Below, piece by piece: positions 36,266-46,165 of a stretch of 64,000 nucleotides of DNA (the stretch's first letter is position 1; every line of letters starts with the position of its first letter). The DNA is from Haladaptatus salinisoli (GTDB lineage Archaea; Halobacteriota; Halobacteria; Halobacteriales; Haladaptataceae), in contig NZ_CP085328.1 in NCBI RefSeq assembly GCF_020614375.1, forward strand, positions 248,001 through 312,000, read 5' to 3'. Both the position numbers and the translations under genes were made by a program. Under the pieces are notes generated by a model. It worked only from the letters and a program-made list of their open reading frames with translations. It had not been told where the DNA came from and searched no databases.

Positions 36266-37190
36266 CGGACTCTACGGACGGTCGGAGTTCGATGCTCTCC
36301 TGACCGAGGAGAGCATCTTCGATGGCGTCTTCGAGTGCCTCCGACGAATCTGGGGTGAGGAGGATGCACTCGGTGAGCGCGAACTCGGAGGGTCGGAATA
36401 TCAGACTCGGCTCCTCGAACGCGAACTCGCCAAGCTGTACCCACCACTCTACGACGAGCTAGCCGAGCAGATGGGTGACCACCCCATCACGTCGCTTGAA
36501 GAGGGTTGTGGCGTCATCATGGACGCTCTCAGTCTCCGCGAGGGATTTCGCCTCGAACGTGAGTTCGCGGATGAACACGGCTGGGACGTGTCGCTCACGT
36601 GGGCACCTATCGAACGCCTCCCGAGTGAGACGCAGTTCGTCTGCCAAGAATGGTTCGACGCACACAGCCCGTCGGCGGTCAACCGCGACGACTACCGTTA
36701 CATCGGCGATCTCGACGTACCACAGCTTCCAGGTACGTCGCCGGAGTACGTTTGGACACGACACCCAGATAAGAGACTCGAAGCAGCGCTTCAGGGTAAT
36801 TACTCGACCGAAGAGATAGAAGACATCTACGAGGATGTGAAGGGTCTTCTCGAGAACATCGTTTACGAGAGCGTCCACACAGAGTTCCTCGTGACGAGCG
36901 ACCACGGGTACGTGAACCACCTCGGCACTTCTCCATACACGCTTTCGGACGAGTTGGAAGAATCGCTGAAGGGCAAGTTTAGTAGTCGGTTCACCGAAGT
37001 TTCCAACAGCCAAGCGTTCCAGCTACTTGAGCGTGCGAACATTATTAAACGAATAGATAACCACTACGTCGTACGCGGCCACCACAAGTGGACGAAGCGA
37101 GGCGCGGCGAAGAAAATCATGCACGGTGGGTTCAGTCTCCCTGAGTGTATGACTCCGGTACTGCGTATCAACACGACTGGAGGAAACTGA
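36258..37190 (+). CDS. pglZ: Short PglZ-like (alkaline phosphatase fold) protein
   Basis: The 310-residue protein has LVTSDHGYVN near residue 213 and ends KIMHGGFSLPECMTPVLRI, the hallmark 'SDHG...HGG(x)SLxE(x)xxPVL' of PglZ C-termini. It is much shorter than BREX PglZ (about 800 aa) and lacks the first metal-binding Asp motif, so it may be the C-terminal half only or a divergent form. The N-terminal 150 residues are alpha-helical and unassigned. It is between the ATPase and the methyltransferase in one operon with overlaps of 8 and a gap of 2 bases. Confidence 0.75.
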   Translation: MTDGLYGRSEFDALLTEESIFDGVFECLRRIWGEEDALGERELGGSEYQTRLLERELAKLYPPLYDELAEQMGDHPITSLEEGCGVIMDALSLREGFRLEREFADEHGWDVSLTWAPIERLPSETQFVCQEWFDAHSPSAVNRDDYRYIGDLDVPQLPGTSPEYVWTRHPDKRLEAALQGNYSTEEIEDIYEDVKGLLENIVYESVHTEFLVTSDHGYVNHLGTSPYTLSDELEESLKGKFSSRFTEVSNSQAFQLLERANIIKRIDNHYVVRGHHKWTKRGAAKKIMHGGFSLPECMTPVLRINTTGGN

Positions 37191-37192
37191 AA

Positions 37193-39727
37193 ATGGAAAC
37201 ATGGGATAAACTTCCGCTAAACCATATGGATGACCTAGCTGAGCGCGAGAAATACAGAGTGGACGTATACCGACCCATCTACTCCTTGCACAAGTGGTGG
37301 GCACGACGACCAGGTTCTACTTTTCGTATCCTTGGATTAGCCGCTCTCACGGACGATAGCACAACTAAGGACGATATTCTCCGGATGAACCAATCGGAGA
37401 CTCGGTACGAAGGGATGTACCTCCAGTCTCAAGAAAACAAATTCAGCGACAAAACCGTTCTTGACCCCTTCGCAGGCGGCGGAACTACTCTGTTTGAACT
37501 CAACCGTTTGGGAGCCCAGACCATTGGGTATGAACTAAACCCAGTCGCTTGGTGGGTAAACAAGAAAAATATTGACGAGGTCGATACTACTGAACTCCAG
37601 GCATCGGCTGAGAAACTCCTTAAGAGTGTACAAAAAGAACTCGGCTCTCTCTATAAGACCACAGACCCGCGGACTGGAAGAGAATCAGAGATTTTGTATT
37701 CGTTCCAAACTCAGGTGTTGCCTTGCCTGACTTGTGGCGAGAAAGTGCAGTTGCTCAAAAACCGTATCCTTAGAAAGAAGGGCAAGACACAATCTGCGTT
37801 CATTTGTTGCCCGAATCCAGACTGTGACGACCGCGTTCACGAACTGAACCAAGAGATACCAGATCAATTCGAATGTTCGGCATGTGGAACCGAATTTGAT
37901 CCCAGCGATGGAAACACTACTCGCGCGAAGTATACCTGTAGCAATGGCCACAAGCACGACATTAAAGAGACTCTGAATCGGCAGAACTCGAAGCCAGAAT
38001 TTGAGTACTACGCGATTCAGTACGTTACCCCACAGGGAGAGAGACGGTTCAAAAGCTTTGATGACGAAGACCGGAAGAAGGCAGAGAAGGCGTCAAAGCA
38101 ACTTGAACAGAAATTCGACCAGCTACCGATTCCGACCCAAAAAATTCCGTCTGGTGATAAGACTTCCCGTCTTACTGCTAGAAACTACGAAAGGTATCAC
38201 GAGTTATTCTCGGATAGGCACTTACTCACCTATGGTACTCTGTTTAACAGAGCTAGAGAAGTGGAAAACGACAATATCGGAGAATTCCTAGTTACTGGAA
38301 TATCACACGCTCTCAAACGAGGAAGCCTGCTTATTAGATGGGATTTCAGCGACAACAAAGGAAGCAGTGTCTTTCCTCGCCAGTCCTATATTCCTCGGGC
38401 ACAACCGGTTGAAGGGAATCCACTCAATAGTGACGGAAATATTGTTGCTGTCGAGAATTTCTTAATAAACGTAGTTGAAGCCAAGGAGTACTGTGAACGA
38501 CCATTCGAAAAAATGAAAGAGAATGGAAAAGTCGTCCCACACTACGTACAGAACGAATCTGTAAGTCAAAGCCGTAGGCGTCAATTGGAATGCAAAACGT
38601 CCGAGAGGTTGAACTTAGACGACGAAAGCGTTGATTTCGTCATCACAGACCCGCCATACTACGACAACGTACAGTATAGCGAATTGGCGGGATACTTCTA
38701 CTCTTGGCTACACCAAGTTCTGGGCGACGAGTATGACGAATTTGCACCAGAACATGTTCCAACTGCACGAGAAATCGTGGCGAACTCTCGTACGGGAAAA
38801 GGAGAGGACTTCTTCATTGAGAGCCTCACGAATGTATTCAAGGAGAGCCACCGAGTTTTGAAAGAAGATGGTGAACTGATGTTCACATACCATCACAATG
38901 AGAATGAGGCTTGGGGAGTCATCCTCCAAGCTCTCGTTGATAGCGGATTTACGATTACGGGAGCTTATCCAGTGCAATCGGAGATGCCAAGTAGTATGAC
39001 TATCTCCTCATTGGAGAACGCAGAGTATGATATTCTGATATTCGCTAACAAAGACGAAGCAGAAGACGAAATTACACTATCTGAGCTTCAACAGAACCTC
39101 TTCTTCGAACTACAGGATATTGTCAACGAGGAGCAAGAGCGGCATCAAAATCTATCACAAGCAGACCTTGGCGTCGTACTGCGCGGCAAGTGCTTGTACT
39201 ACTACTCCAAGCACTATCCTGAAGTCTACTCCGACGGAGAGAAAGTCGGTGTAGAAGAAGTATTGGAAACCGTTGACGGCATTATTGAGCAGGTCATAGA
39301 AGGGTCGACAAATCTACCAAAGGATTTAGACTCAATTACGAGAGCCTATGCCGCGTTCATACGCCGCGCTCCAGAAGATGCCAATTCGCTACAGAAGCAC
39401 TTACTGGCCAAGAATCTGAACGTAGATGACTTGGAAGATGAGAGGTTGGTAAAGGGAGGCCGCAAGGACAAACAGCCCATCTCCGCAGATGAGAGAATTA
39501 CACATATCGAAAAGAAGCTAAATGGGAATGGAATAGGGGCAGTGGAGTTGCTGGACATCGACAAAATACAGTACCTTTACCATCTCTACAAGACTGACCA
39601 AAATACGGCAGAGTACCTGAAGGAGTGGAAAAACGATGACCTCCAAGAACTCGCCGAGTTCCTGTCCGAGGTGACCGGCGACGAGCGCTACGAAAACGTG
39701 ATGGAGATGAGCCTCAGCCAATTCTAA
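37193..39727 (+). CDS. DUF1156-type adenine-specific DNA methyltransferase
   Basis: From ATG 37193 the protein is 844 residues. It opens VDVYRPIYSLHKWWARRPG (the DUF1156 signature), then SAM motif DPFAGGGTTLFE at residue 90 and catalytic motif DPPYYDNV at residue 485, which fits N6-adenine or N4-cytosine methylation. Several Cys pairs between (CLTCGEK, CSACGTEFD, CSNGH) form zinc ribbons. This is the modification arm of the PglZ-ATPase system, analogous to PglX in BREX. The start at 37145 was rejected because it overlaps PglZ without similarity. Confidence 0.88.
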   Translation: METWDKLPLNHMDDLAEREKYRVDVYRPIYSLHKWWARRPGSTFRILGLAALTDDSTTKDDILRMNQSETRYEGMYLQSQENKFSDKTVLDPFAGGGTTLFELNRLGAQTIGYELNPVAWWVNKKNIDEVDTTELQASAEKLLKSVQKELGSLYKTTDPRTGRESEILYSFQTQVLPCLTCGEKVQLLKNRILRKKGKTQSAFICCPNPDCDDRVHELNQEIPDQFECSACGTEFDPSDGNTTRAKYTCSNGHKHDIKETLNRQNSKPEFEYYAIQYVTPQGERRFKSFDDEDRKKAEKASKQLEQKFDQLPIPTQKIPSGDKTSRLTARNYERYHELFSDRHLLTYGTLFNRAREVENDNIGEFLVTGISHALKRGSLLIRWDFSDNKGSSVFPRQSYIPRAQPVEGNPLNSDGNIVAVENFLINVVEAKEYCERPFEKMKENGKVVPHYVQNESVSQSRRRQLECKTSERLNLDDESVDFVITDPPYYDNVQYSELAGYFYSWLHQVLGDEYDEFAPEHVPTAREIVANSRTGKGEDFFIESLTNVFKESHRVLKEDGELMFTYHHNENEAWGVILQALVDSGFTITGAYPVQSEMPSSMTISSLENAEYDILIFANKDEAEDEITLSELQQNLFFELQDIVNEEQERHQNLSQADLGVVLRGKCLYYYSKHYPEVYSDGEKVGVEEVLETVDGIIEQVIEGSTNLPKDLDSITRAYAAFIRRAPEDANSLQKHLLAKNLNVDDLEDERLVKGGRKDKQPISADERITHIEKKLNGNGIGAVELLDIDKIQYLYHLYKTDQNTAEYLKEWKNDDLQELAEFLSEVTGDERYENVMEMSLSQF

Positions 39728-39729
39728 TC

Positions 39730-40116
39730 ATGCTTCGACCAGGATACAACCTTGTGACGGAATCGGTGGCTGAGACCGAAAACGAGCTGGCAGCGTTGGA
39801 GTTTTTCAGGCGGGTCGCTGCCGACGAGAACGTGGAGACACCAGTCTCGGTTACGGGACTCGACGACCTGCTATACGATGCTGCAGAAGACGAACGGGAG
39901 TTGATTCTCGGCGATCTTCGGCAAACGCTTCGAAAGAGCCGGTCGTTCGGGCCGATGGATGCTGTGCAATTTATCCTCGATGGTCGGTTCGTCGACGATC
40001 TAGAGTTCCGCGTCCGAATCGAACGGAGTGGGGATGGAGTTTATCTCGATATCGGCCAGATGTTCGTTGAGGAACCCCAACCGATGAGTGGAACTCACGC
40101 AGTCGCTCGGAAGTAA
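39730..40116 (+). CDS. Small accessory protein of the PglZ operon
   Basis: The 128-residue protein starts 2 bases after the methyltransferase stop, so it is the last gene of the operon. It has a helical N-terminus (AETENELAALEFFRRVA) and a beta-rich end (VRIERSGDGVYLDIGQMFVEE). No family is recognised, and no catalytic motif is visible. An accessory or regulatory role is inferred from position only. Confidence 0.65.
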   Translation: MLRPGYNLVTESVAETENELAALEFFRRVAADENVETPVSVTGLDDLLYDAAEDERELILGDLRQTLRKSRSFGPMDAVQFILDGRFVDDLEFRVRIERSGDGVYLDIGQMFVEEPQPMSGTHAVARK

Positions 40117-40589
40117 TTTTCACGGGATATCTCGACATTCTGGCCACAGACGCTCCTCAACAACGATCTGGACGACGATATCATCTTGATGGTCTGGTAC
40201 CGTTTTAACGAAGATGGGTTCATCCTAATCGGGGGGGAACGTACTGAAACGGCGTAGTCCAAAGTCAGAACCCATGACGCCTACGTAAGCGAGTCTTAAG
40301 CCTACCACTGTAAGCCTGGCTCGACAACCTTCGCTCATCAACTGATTGCTTCGTTCAGAATAAGTGAGTTACTAATTATGGGATGGCACAATGAAGTATT
40401 GCTCTTGTGTAGGAGATTGTTGATTCAGGTGCGGTCGATTGAGTTGGAGTGCTAATCGGCGTTCTAAGTGCCCCCTAAAACTGAGTTATTATACACCACT
40501 CGCAACGACAAATCGAAAGACAGCGGTTCATCAGCAATGTGCTACACAAGAGCGTACTACAATTATCATATGCACATGAACCTAATTCA
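40117..40589. other. Gene-poor gap with coding scrap
   Basis: 473 bases. A short plus-strand fragment, 40117-40257 (STFWPQTLLNNDLDDDIILMVWYR...ILIGGERTETA), reads like the C-terminal end of a gene but has no start. The rest is AT-rich with no feature recognised; it includes GGGGGG at about 40231. Confidence 0.35.
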
Positions 40590-40910
40590 GTGGCTTACAC
40601 TCACGTCTGGGCGTACTTCAGCGAGATCGGCTCGCTGAGTGTCATCAGTGAAAGACCAGACAGTCAACGATCAGAATAAACTCATCGAATTGATTCGAGC
40701 CAAGACTGGAACATTACCGCCCTTAAACTCAAAGAATATGAAAGCGGATTCGCAGGCGAAGTCATTGACGCAGAAATCGACCTTACCGTTGAAATTGACT
40801 ACCAGAACGATGAAGACGACCAGAATCCCAACCGGATCAAGTAGGCAAGAGGAGCTACCCTCTATTATCTCATAGGTACTATCATTAAAGTAATGATTAT
40901 AGATGGTAAC
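40590..40910 (+). repeat. Dispersed ~300-bp element, copy 3 (frameshifted)
   Basis: The left end ACTCACGTCTGG, the TTCAGCGAG and GTGTCATCAGTGAAAGA segments and the coding core match copy 1. One base (A) is missing in ATTC(A)GAGCC near 40697. After this frameshift the conserved frame continues as WNITALKLKEYESGFAGEV, EIDYQNDEDDQNPNRIK in another phase. It is a pseudogene copy. The tail after TAG is more diverged than copies 1 and 2. Confidence 0.65.
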
Positions 40911-41000
40911 CCTTTTGTCGTAGAACTAGATTTTAACCGATCCACTCTCGGTCATCGTAGCGCCATCAGTGGGAAAATCGCCGGAGTTTACTCAACATAC

Positions 41001-43580
41001 TCACCGATCAACTAAGTCTCGCAAATCTTGTGAATCAACCTCTCCACCGCCCTGCTTAAGCAGAGGGTTTAGTGAAATTGCGTCAATAGGTACGTCATCT
41101 ATACTTTTTGCACCAGCGTCAACCTCATACAAGATTTTACACTGTTCCGCAAGAATATCAGCAAATGCAAGTGCAGATTGGTGTGTTATAAATGACACAC
41201 TTCGTTGTTTAGATTTTCTAGGTACCTCCCTCTCCCAACCTTTTCTCGATGTAGCCAATAAAACCACATTTGCGTCTATTTTTTCTGCATTCTCTCTTGC
41301 TTGGATAATATGGTCGACCTTCAATTCGGATGCTTTGTTGCGGTTATTATTATCCCAACCTTTGATCTCAACAGCTAAAGTGAGTACTTCATCGGACGAG
41401 ATATCCCAGGACACACTTGCATCATTATCTTTCAATTCACGTCTTGGTGTGTTTGTCCCTAGCAGTTCAAAAGCATCGATATATGAATCTAAGAGGTCTT
41501 CATGATCTGCTGATGTTAGTCTACTTCTCCAATACGTTTTCCAAGCATCTATGTTACTCCTCTTTTCCTCTTCTGGGATTTCATCATGATGCTCTTCAGA
41601 CCAATAACCAAACTGAGTGACAGATTGTTTCTTCAACTCAATGTGTATGATTTCCTCACTTGGTTCAACATCATTTTCTGTCACATTTGTCCGCATTTGC
41701 CTGAATGCGTTCACTAAAGACCCGCTAGGAGGATTACGTTGTAGAGCCCGATCTATGGCAGATTCAATTGACCTACCCATGATTTTATTGGCGCTTTCTT
41801 CCTCGGCTATTGAGTAACAGAGAGCCTGAAAGTCAAAGAACGATGCATGTGCCATATAATCTCCTTCTTCCGCATCCCTAGCAGATGACGCGAATTTTCT
41901 CGCTGCTTCTGAGAAGTTCCCACGGGATGCTAGCAAGTTTGCCTCAATCAAGTCTTCAGCGATAGGATTGAAATCATCAATTCTGCTATCCAATAGTCGA
42001 CCACGAACACGCTCTTGGCGGTCAACATATTGGTCTCGAACGCTGTCATCTCCATCTAAGAATGATGCAAGTTCATCCAGTAATCCTTCTTCAACAGGAA
42101 GTGAATATTCTCTTTTTATCCCTCTCTGCCCAATCAAGAGATCCAAAAGTACAGCCGGATCAAGAGATTTTGAAAATACCGATCCTCTGGAGATCGGTAA
42201 TTTATCCGCAAGCAGAAGATGTACACTTCTATCGTCAGGATTTCTGTTTAATCTCCCCAATAATTGAGAAAGACGAACCGCCAAACTCGCATCTGCTACT
42301 GTACCCGATTTTTGGAGGTCACCTGCAATGACTTCATGCCCAGAGGTGGAATATGGTAAATCTAGATGAATTCCCACCCGACAAATAGAGGGATGAATGT
42401 CAATACCAGAGGGCCGGTTCACCAAAACAAGTATACGGGGTTCCGGTAATTCTTTAAGATCATCTATACTCTGATCTCCTTGATACCTAATAACACTGAT
42501 ATCATCAATCATTTTGGATGATACCGCTGCGTATGTACTTTCGGACGAAGTCGAAACAAGGACTGAGCCGAATTTCTTCGCCCACTGTTTAATTATATTA
42601 ACCTGAGCCTCCGAAGGTGGAGAATAGGATCCAAGATCGGGATACGAAATCGCAATTCTGGAACCCATCTCTGGGGGCTGGTCGTCCAGTTCAACCTGTG
42701 TAAGTGGATCTGAAAGACCAAGTCTTTCTCGTAAGAACTCTACTGACTCCTTCGTCGAGGTCATCAACAGAATCTCATTCTCACTCATTTTCCGATGAGG
42801 AGCAGCTCCAAATGACTCAAAGGGAGGGATAAATGGTCTCCAGCAAATCGAGTTGTGAGTAATAATGCATGGCCAGTATACGAACTCAGGAGAGGCGCTG
42901 AGACGCTCATCTAGGAAGTACCTAGACCAACCTGTACCCTGACTTAGAGCACGGACGGCTTTTTTTATTGTCTCTGCCGCCTCCTCTGATGAAGGAGGTG
43001 GCATTAAAACCGCCTTCCCACCTCGATGGATAGGTTTCTCTATACCTTCTATCTGATCCTGTAGTCGAGGATTGTGATCTTTAATCAGATTCCGTATTTT
43101 CTTGAATTTCCGCCCCCAATCGTGTCTTGTGAGTTCAATAGACGAATAAGAAAGCTCCTGACCGACAAGGGCATGAGCATCATCAATTATTAGAGCATTA
43201 GCTCTATGTACCCCGCTACCTAGAAAGTATCCGTTATAAGAGAATACACCGACATGAAACCCGATATCATAATCTTCAATATCAATTTCTCTTTGATTTG
43301 AACCACCCTCGTAAGCTTTTTCACTACTGCTTCCAGGAATGTGTCTAGCTTCGATATTTACTTTGTTTGCCTCCCTAAGTACCTGCTCAGCGTGGGCATC
43401 AGATTTCACAATATATGCGACAGAATCTCCCTCATCCATTTTCTCTTGTGCAAATTTCAACGCTACTCGTGTTTTACCACTCCCCGTTGGCATTACCAAA
43501 GATTTGTGCTGGGACTCAGTATCCTGGATTGATGATAAAGCGTTCACCTGGTATGGTCGAAGGTTCGGATAATTTCCCAT
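41001..43580 (-). CDS. Superfamily 2 helicase with C-terminal restriction-nuclease-like domain
   Basis: The 859-residue protein has helicase motif I MPTGSGKTRVAL near residue 31, motif II LIIDDAHAL (a DEAH variant), and motif VI QLLGRLNRNP near residue 435. The C-terminal ~170 residues hold LAVEIKGWDNNNRNKAS and VVLLATSRKGWEREVP, which look like a PD-(D/E)xK nuclease core (ExK). The gene is visibly AT-richer than its neighbours, a sign of lateral transfer. It is convergent with the PglZ operon (separated by the repeat) and divergent from TcmP, so it may be an independent nuclease-helicase or the restriction arm of either. Confidence 0.8.
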   Translation of the reverse strand: MGNYPNLRPYQVNALSSIQDTESQHKSLVMPTGSGKTRVALKFAQEKMDEGDSVAYIVKSDAHAEQVLREANKVNIEARHIPGSSSEKAYEGGSNQREIDIEDYDIGFHVGVFSYNGYFLGSGVHRANALIIDDAHALVGQELSYSSIELTRHDWGRKFKKIRNLIKDHNPRLQDQIEGIEKPIHRGGKAVLMPPPSSEEAAETIKKAVRALSQGTGWSRYFLDERLSASPEFVYWPCIITHNSICWRPFIPPFESFGAAPHRKMSENEILLMTSTKESVEFLRERLGLSDPLTQVELDDQPPEMGSRIAISYPDLGSYSPPSEAQVNIIKQWAKKFGSVLVSTSSESTYAAVSSKMIDDISVIRYQGDQSIDDLKELPEPRILVLVNRPSGIDIHPSICRVGIHLDLPYSTSGHEVIAGDLQKSGTVADASLAVRLSQLLGRLNRNPDDRSVHLLLADKLPISRGSVFSKSLDPAVLLDLLIGQRGIKREYSLPVEEGLLDELASFLDGDDSVRDQYVDRQERVRGRLLDSRIDDFNPIAEDLIEANLLASRGNFSEAARKFASSARDAEEGDYMAHASFFDFQALCYSIAEEESANKIMGRSIESAIDRALQRNPPSGSLVNAFRQMRTNVTENDVEPSEEIIHIELKKQSVTQFGYWSEEHHDEIPEEEKRSNIDAWKTYWRSRLTSADHEDLLDSYIDAFELLGTNTPRRELKDNDASVSWDISSDEVLTLAVEIKGWDNNNRNKASELKVDHIIQARENAEKIDANVVLLATSRKGWEREVPRKSKQRSVSFITHQSALAFADILAEQCKILYEVDAGAKSIDDVPIDAISLNPLLKQGGGEVDSQDLRDLVDR

Positions 43581-43759
43581 GACGACTCCATAAAAACACT
43601 ATCATGAAATAATACTATTCATTATGGGCACAAACCTGAGTTACGTCCATCTATGTTAAATAGAGCCGGGGGAGTTCGAATAATGTTCGGGGCATTAAGT
43701 GCTGATAACACTTCCAAGCAAAAAGGTTATGTCACCACCAAATAATCTATAAACAAGTA
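43581..43759. promoter_or_regulatory. Divergent promoter region (helicase / TcmP)
   Basis: 179 bases, AT-rich, separate two genes that face apart. A TTAAATAG stretch (43656-43663) and AAATAATCTATAAAC (43740-43754) are TATA-like, but neither has ideal spacing, so the assignment is weak. Confidence 0.3.
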
Positions 43760-44809
43760 ATGTCGAACGGCGAGAGACAATGGATTCAAGAACGAGTCGA
43801 TAGTCTCACTGGAGATGGTCCCGCACGACTCAAAGAAATTCATCCAGAAGTCTGTAACTCGTTTGGTCCGTGGTCTGCACTAAAACTAATCCTCCATTCG
43901 GCCACGGTCAACATGTACACAAAAGTGATGTCAGGTGAGAATAGTCCATTCGATGAATTCTACTATGTAGATGCTCTCGCCGGGACGGGATTATCCGAAT
44001 ATGAAAACGGCGACTGTTTTCTCGGATCACCAATTCTCGCGTCAAAATCCGCTGCAGAACCTTTTAAAAAGATGTACTTCATTGAGGGCGACACCAATAA
44101 CGCAGAGGCCCTGGAAGCCCGACTGGAATTAGCTTTCAATGACTCATACTTTGACGTGCAGGAGCCAGAGGACTGGGAAGTCCTACCCGGTGACACAAAC
44201 GAACGCATTGACGACGTAGTAACCGACATCTGGCGACAACGGTCACCGGGAGCGAAATTCCACACACTCACTTTCGTGGACAATCAGGCAATGGACTTCG
44301 ACTGGGTCTCCATGGAAAAGATGGCCGAGTTGAGCACCGACTTCCTCGTAACGTACCAGGGCGCACAAGCGGTCGGGATGAACATCAACATCGAAGCTAC
44401 TCACAGAGGCAAACTGAAGGACCACTTCGGACGAAACCTGTGGGATCACGGATTGGAAACCCGAGAGGACTATAAGCAAACGTACATCAAACAAATGCGG
44501 AGCCTCTTCAACTCTGACTCTATTCAGATCCCGACCAAAATATACAGTGGGCGGAAAAGCTACGACTACGATGTCGTCTATGGAACCAGAGAAACCAAGA
44601 ACGGAAGCGGCTACGTTGATGCCGTAAAGTACGTTAAAGAGTTCGTTGAGAACTTCGATGGTCGGGATGTCGAGGACATGATCGAAGTAATAAATGGAAA
44701 TCAATCGGTTATGGAGGATTTCCTTCCGAAGAACGCCGAGATCGATGAGTCTCTCCTTGGCGGAAACAACAAAGACGAAGACCAGCGTAGTTTAACTGAC
44801 TGGTGCTAA
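43760..44809 (+). CDS. tcmP: Three-Cys-motif partner protein TcmP
   Basis: The 349-residue protein has FYYVDALAGTGLSEYENG...LGSPI near residue 72, the TcmP hallmark, and WSALKLILH in an N-terminal helix. Its Rossmann-like beginning recalls a SAM-binding or nucleotide-binding fold. TcmP proteins are named for being encoded beside radical-SAM Gp37/Gp68 (three-Cys) proteins, as here with two copies directly downstream (13 bases to the first). Biochemical function is unknown. Its position in a defence island suggests an anti-phage or modification role. Confidence 0.8.
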   Translation: MSNGERQWIQERVDSLTGDGPARLKEIHPEVCNSFGPWSALKLILHSATVNMYTKVMSGENSPFDEFYYVDALAGTGLSEYENGDCFLGSPILASKSAAEPFKKMYFIEGDTNNAEALEARLELAFNDSYFDVQEPEDWEVLPGDTNERIDDVVTDIWRQRSPGAKFHTLTFVDNQAMDFDWVSMEKMAELSTDFLVTYQGAQAVGMNINIEATHRGKLKDHFGRNLWDHGLETREDYKQTYIKQMRSLFNSDSIQIPTKIYSGRKSYDYDVVYGTRETKNGSGYVDAVKYVKEFVENFDGRDVEDMIEVINGNQSVMEDFLPKNAEIDESLLGGNNKDEDQRSLTDWC

Positions 44810-44821
44810 AACACTCAAAGT

Positions 44822-46099
44822 ATGAGACTCCAACAGGAATCGAACGGAAGCCACTATCTCCTCTCCGGTGAAGCCCAAGACAATCTAGGTTCATCGCCAA
44901 CTCTCGATACTTTACGGGAAGCGGACCGAAAACACGGTGATCCATTGGACCGCCTCGACATACTCGATGCGAACCTGAACTGTTCCAAATGCGGATCAGA
45001 ACTCACCGAACGGTTCAGTGCGGCAATGAACGGGCAGCTCCTCTGCTGGCAATGCGCGATGAGTGATACAGCAGACACAACCAATGAAATCACTCGAACG
45101 ACGGATTCTGCGAAAGTAGTCCTCAGTAAGTCAAATCTATTTCATAAAAGTCTGTGTGACTATGTGATCAACGTTGCTACCGGCTGTACGCATGGATGCA
45201 AGTTCTGTTACGTTCCGTCCACACCCGGAGTCTCCGCCCGTGGCGATATGTTGGGCGAACGCGCAGATGTCGAAGATGTTCAGCGTGACTGGGGAGGTTA
45301 CTTGCTCTACCGCGACGACCTTCCAGAGCGTCTTGGACGGAAGTTAGAACGAAAACGAAAGTGGAAGTGGACCGAACGCGGTCAAGGCGTCGTCATGCTC
45401 TCTAGCGGTACTGACTGTTATCAGGACCGGCGAACTGCACAAATCACACGCGGCTGCGTTGCTGAACTCGTTGAACACCGAATCCCCGTTCGAATCCTTA
45501 CGAGAAGCCCAGCAGTATGCCGAGATATTGACCTCTATCAGAGAGCAACCGAGCTGACCGACGATGGCATGTTAGTTCGCGTAGGTTCGTCGATACCATG
45601 TCTTGAAGAAGAACAAGTGCGGGCCATCGAACCCCGTGCACCAGTACCATCTGCCAGGCTCAATGCCCTACAAAAACTGAGTGATGCTGGTGTACCGGTA
45701 TACGTCTCAATGTCTCCTACGTATCCGACTCAGGATCGAGATGACTTCGAATCGCTCATACAGAAATTCGCCCAGTTAGATCCGGAGGTCGTATTTCATG
45801 AGCCAATAAATCCTCGTGGTGCAAATTTTGATATGACGGTCGAAGCAGCACGGGAAGCAGGAGAGACTGAGTTAGCGAACGAATTAGCAAAACTCCGTGA
45901 CCGGGAATATTGGGTTGACTATTCATTGAAACAAATGAGGTGGGCAGAAGAGTTGGGAGATGAGTATGGCGTAAACGTCCATATCTGGCCTGACAAACAA
46001 GTCATAACGTCTGTTGACTCAGAAACGGAGACAGAACTTCGAAACCAGCGAAAACGTCCATCTGGCGAGATAATCCCAGATGTTCCGCTCCCAACCTAA
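44822..46099 (+). CDS. Radical-SAM three-Cys-motif (phage Gp37/Gp68-like) protein A
   Basis: The 425-residue protein has an N-terminal zinc ribbon CSKCGSELTERF and CWQCA near residues 54-80, then the radical-SAM cluster CTHGCKFCY (C122, C126, C129), and later VVMLSSGTDCYQDRRTAQITRG, VPVYVSMSPTYPT and FHEPINPRGANFDMTVEA. It belongs to the PF07505-type Gp37/Gp68 family, TcmP's partner. It binds a [4Fe-4S] cluster and cleaves SAM; substrate unknown. A patch at 45218-45331 is nearly identical to the tandem paralogue. Confidence 0.82.
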   Translation: MRLQQESNGSHYLLSGEAQDNLGSSPTLDTLREADRKHGDPLDRLDILDANLNCSKCGSELTERFSAAMNGQLLCWQCAMSDTADTTNEITRTTDSAKVVLSKSNLFHKSLCDYVINVATGCTHGCKFCYVPSTPGVSARGDMLGERADVEDVQRDWGGYLLYRDDLPERLGRKLERKRKWKWTERGQGVVMLSSGTDCYQDRRTAQITRGCVAELVEHRIPVRILTRSPAVCRDIDLYQRATELTDDGMLVRVGSSIPCLEEEQVRAIEPRAPVPSARLNALQKLSDAGVPVYVSMSPTYPTQDRDDFESLIQKFAQLDPEVVFHEPINPRGANFDMTVEAAREAGETELANELAKLRDREYWVDYSLKQMRWAEELGDEYGVNVHIWPDKQVITSVDSETETELRNQRKRPSGEIIPDVPLPT

Positions 46100-46165
46100 A
46101 TCACTTTCACTCCACTTACCTGATCTATTTGGGGTTGAGGTTTGTATCTCTGGGTAAGTGCACTT

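Noticed and set aside
35548..36447. Long Ser/Arg/Val-rich minus-strand frame
   Set aside because: It lies antisense to the conserved ATPase and the PglZ-like gene, and its composition is that of a shadow frame.
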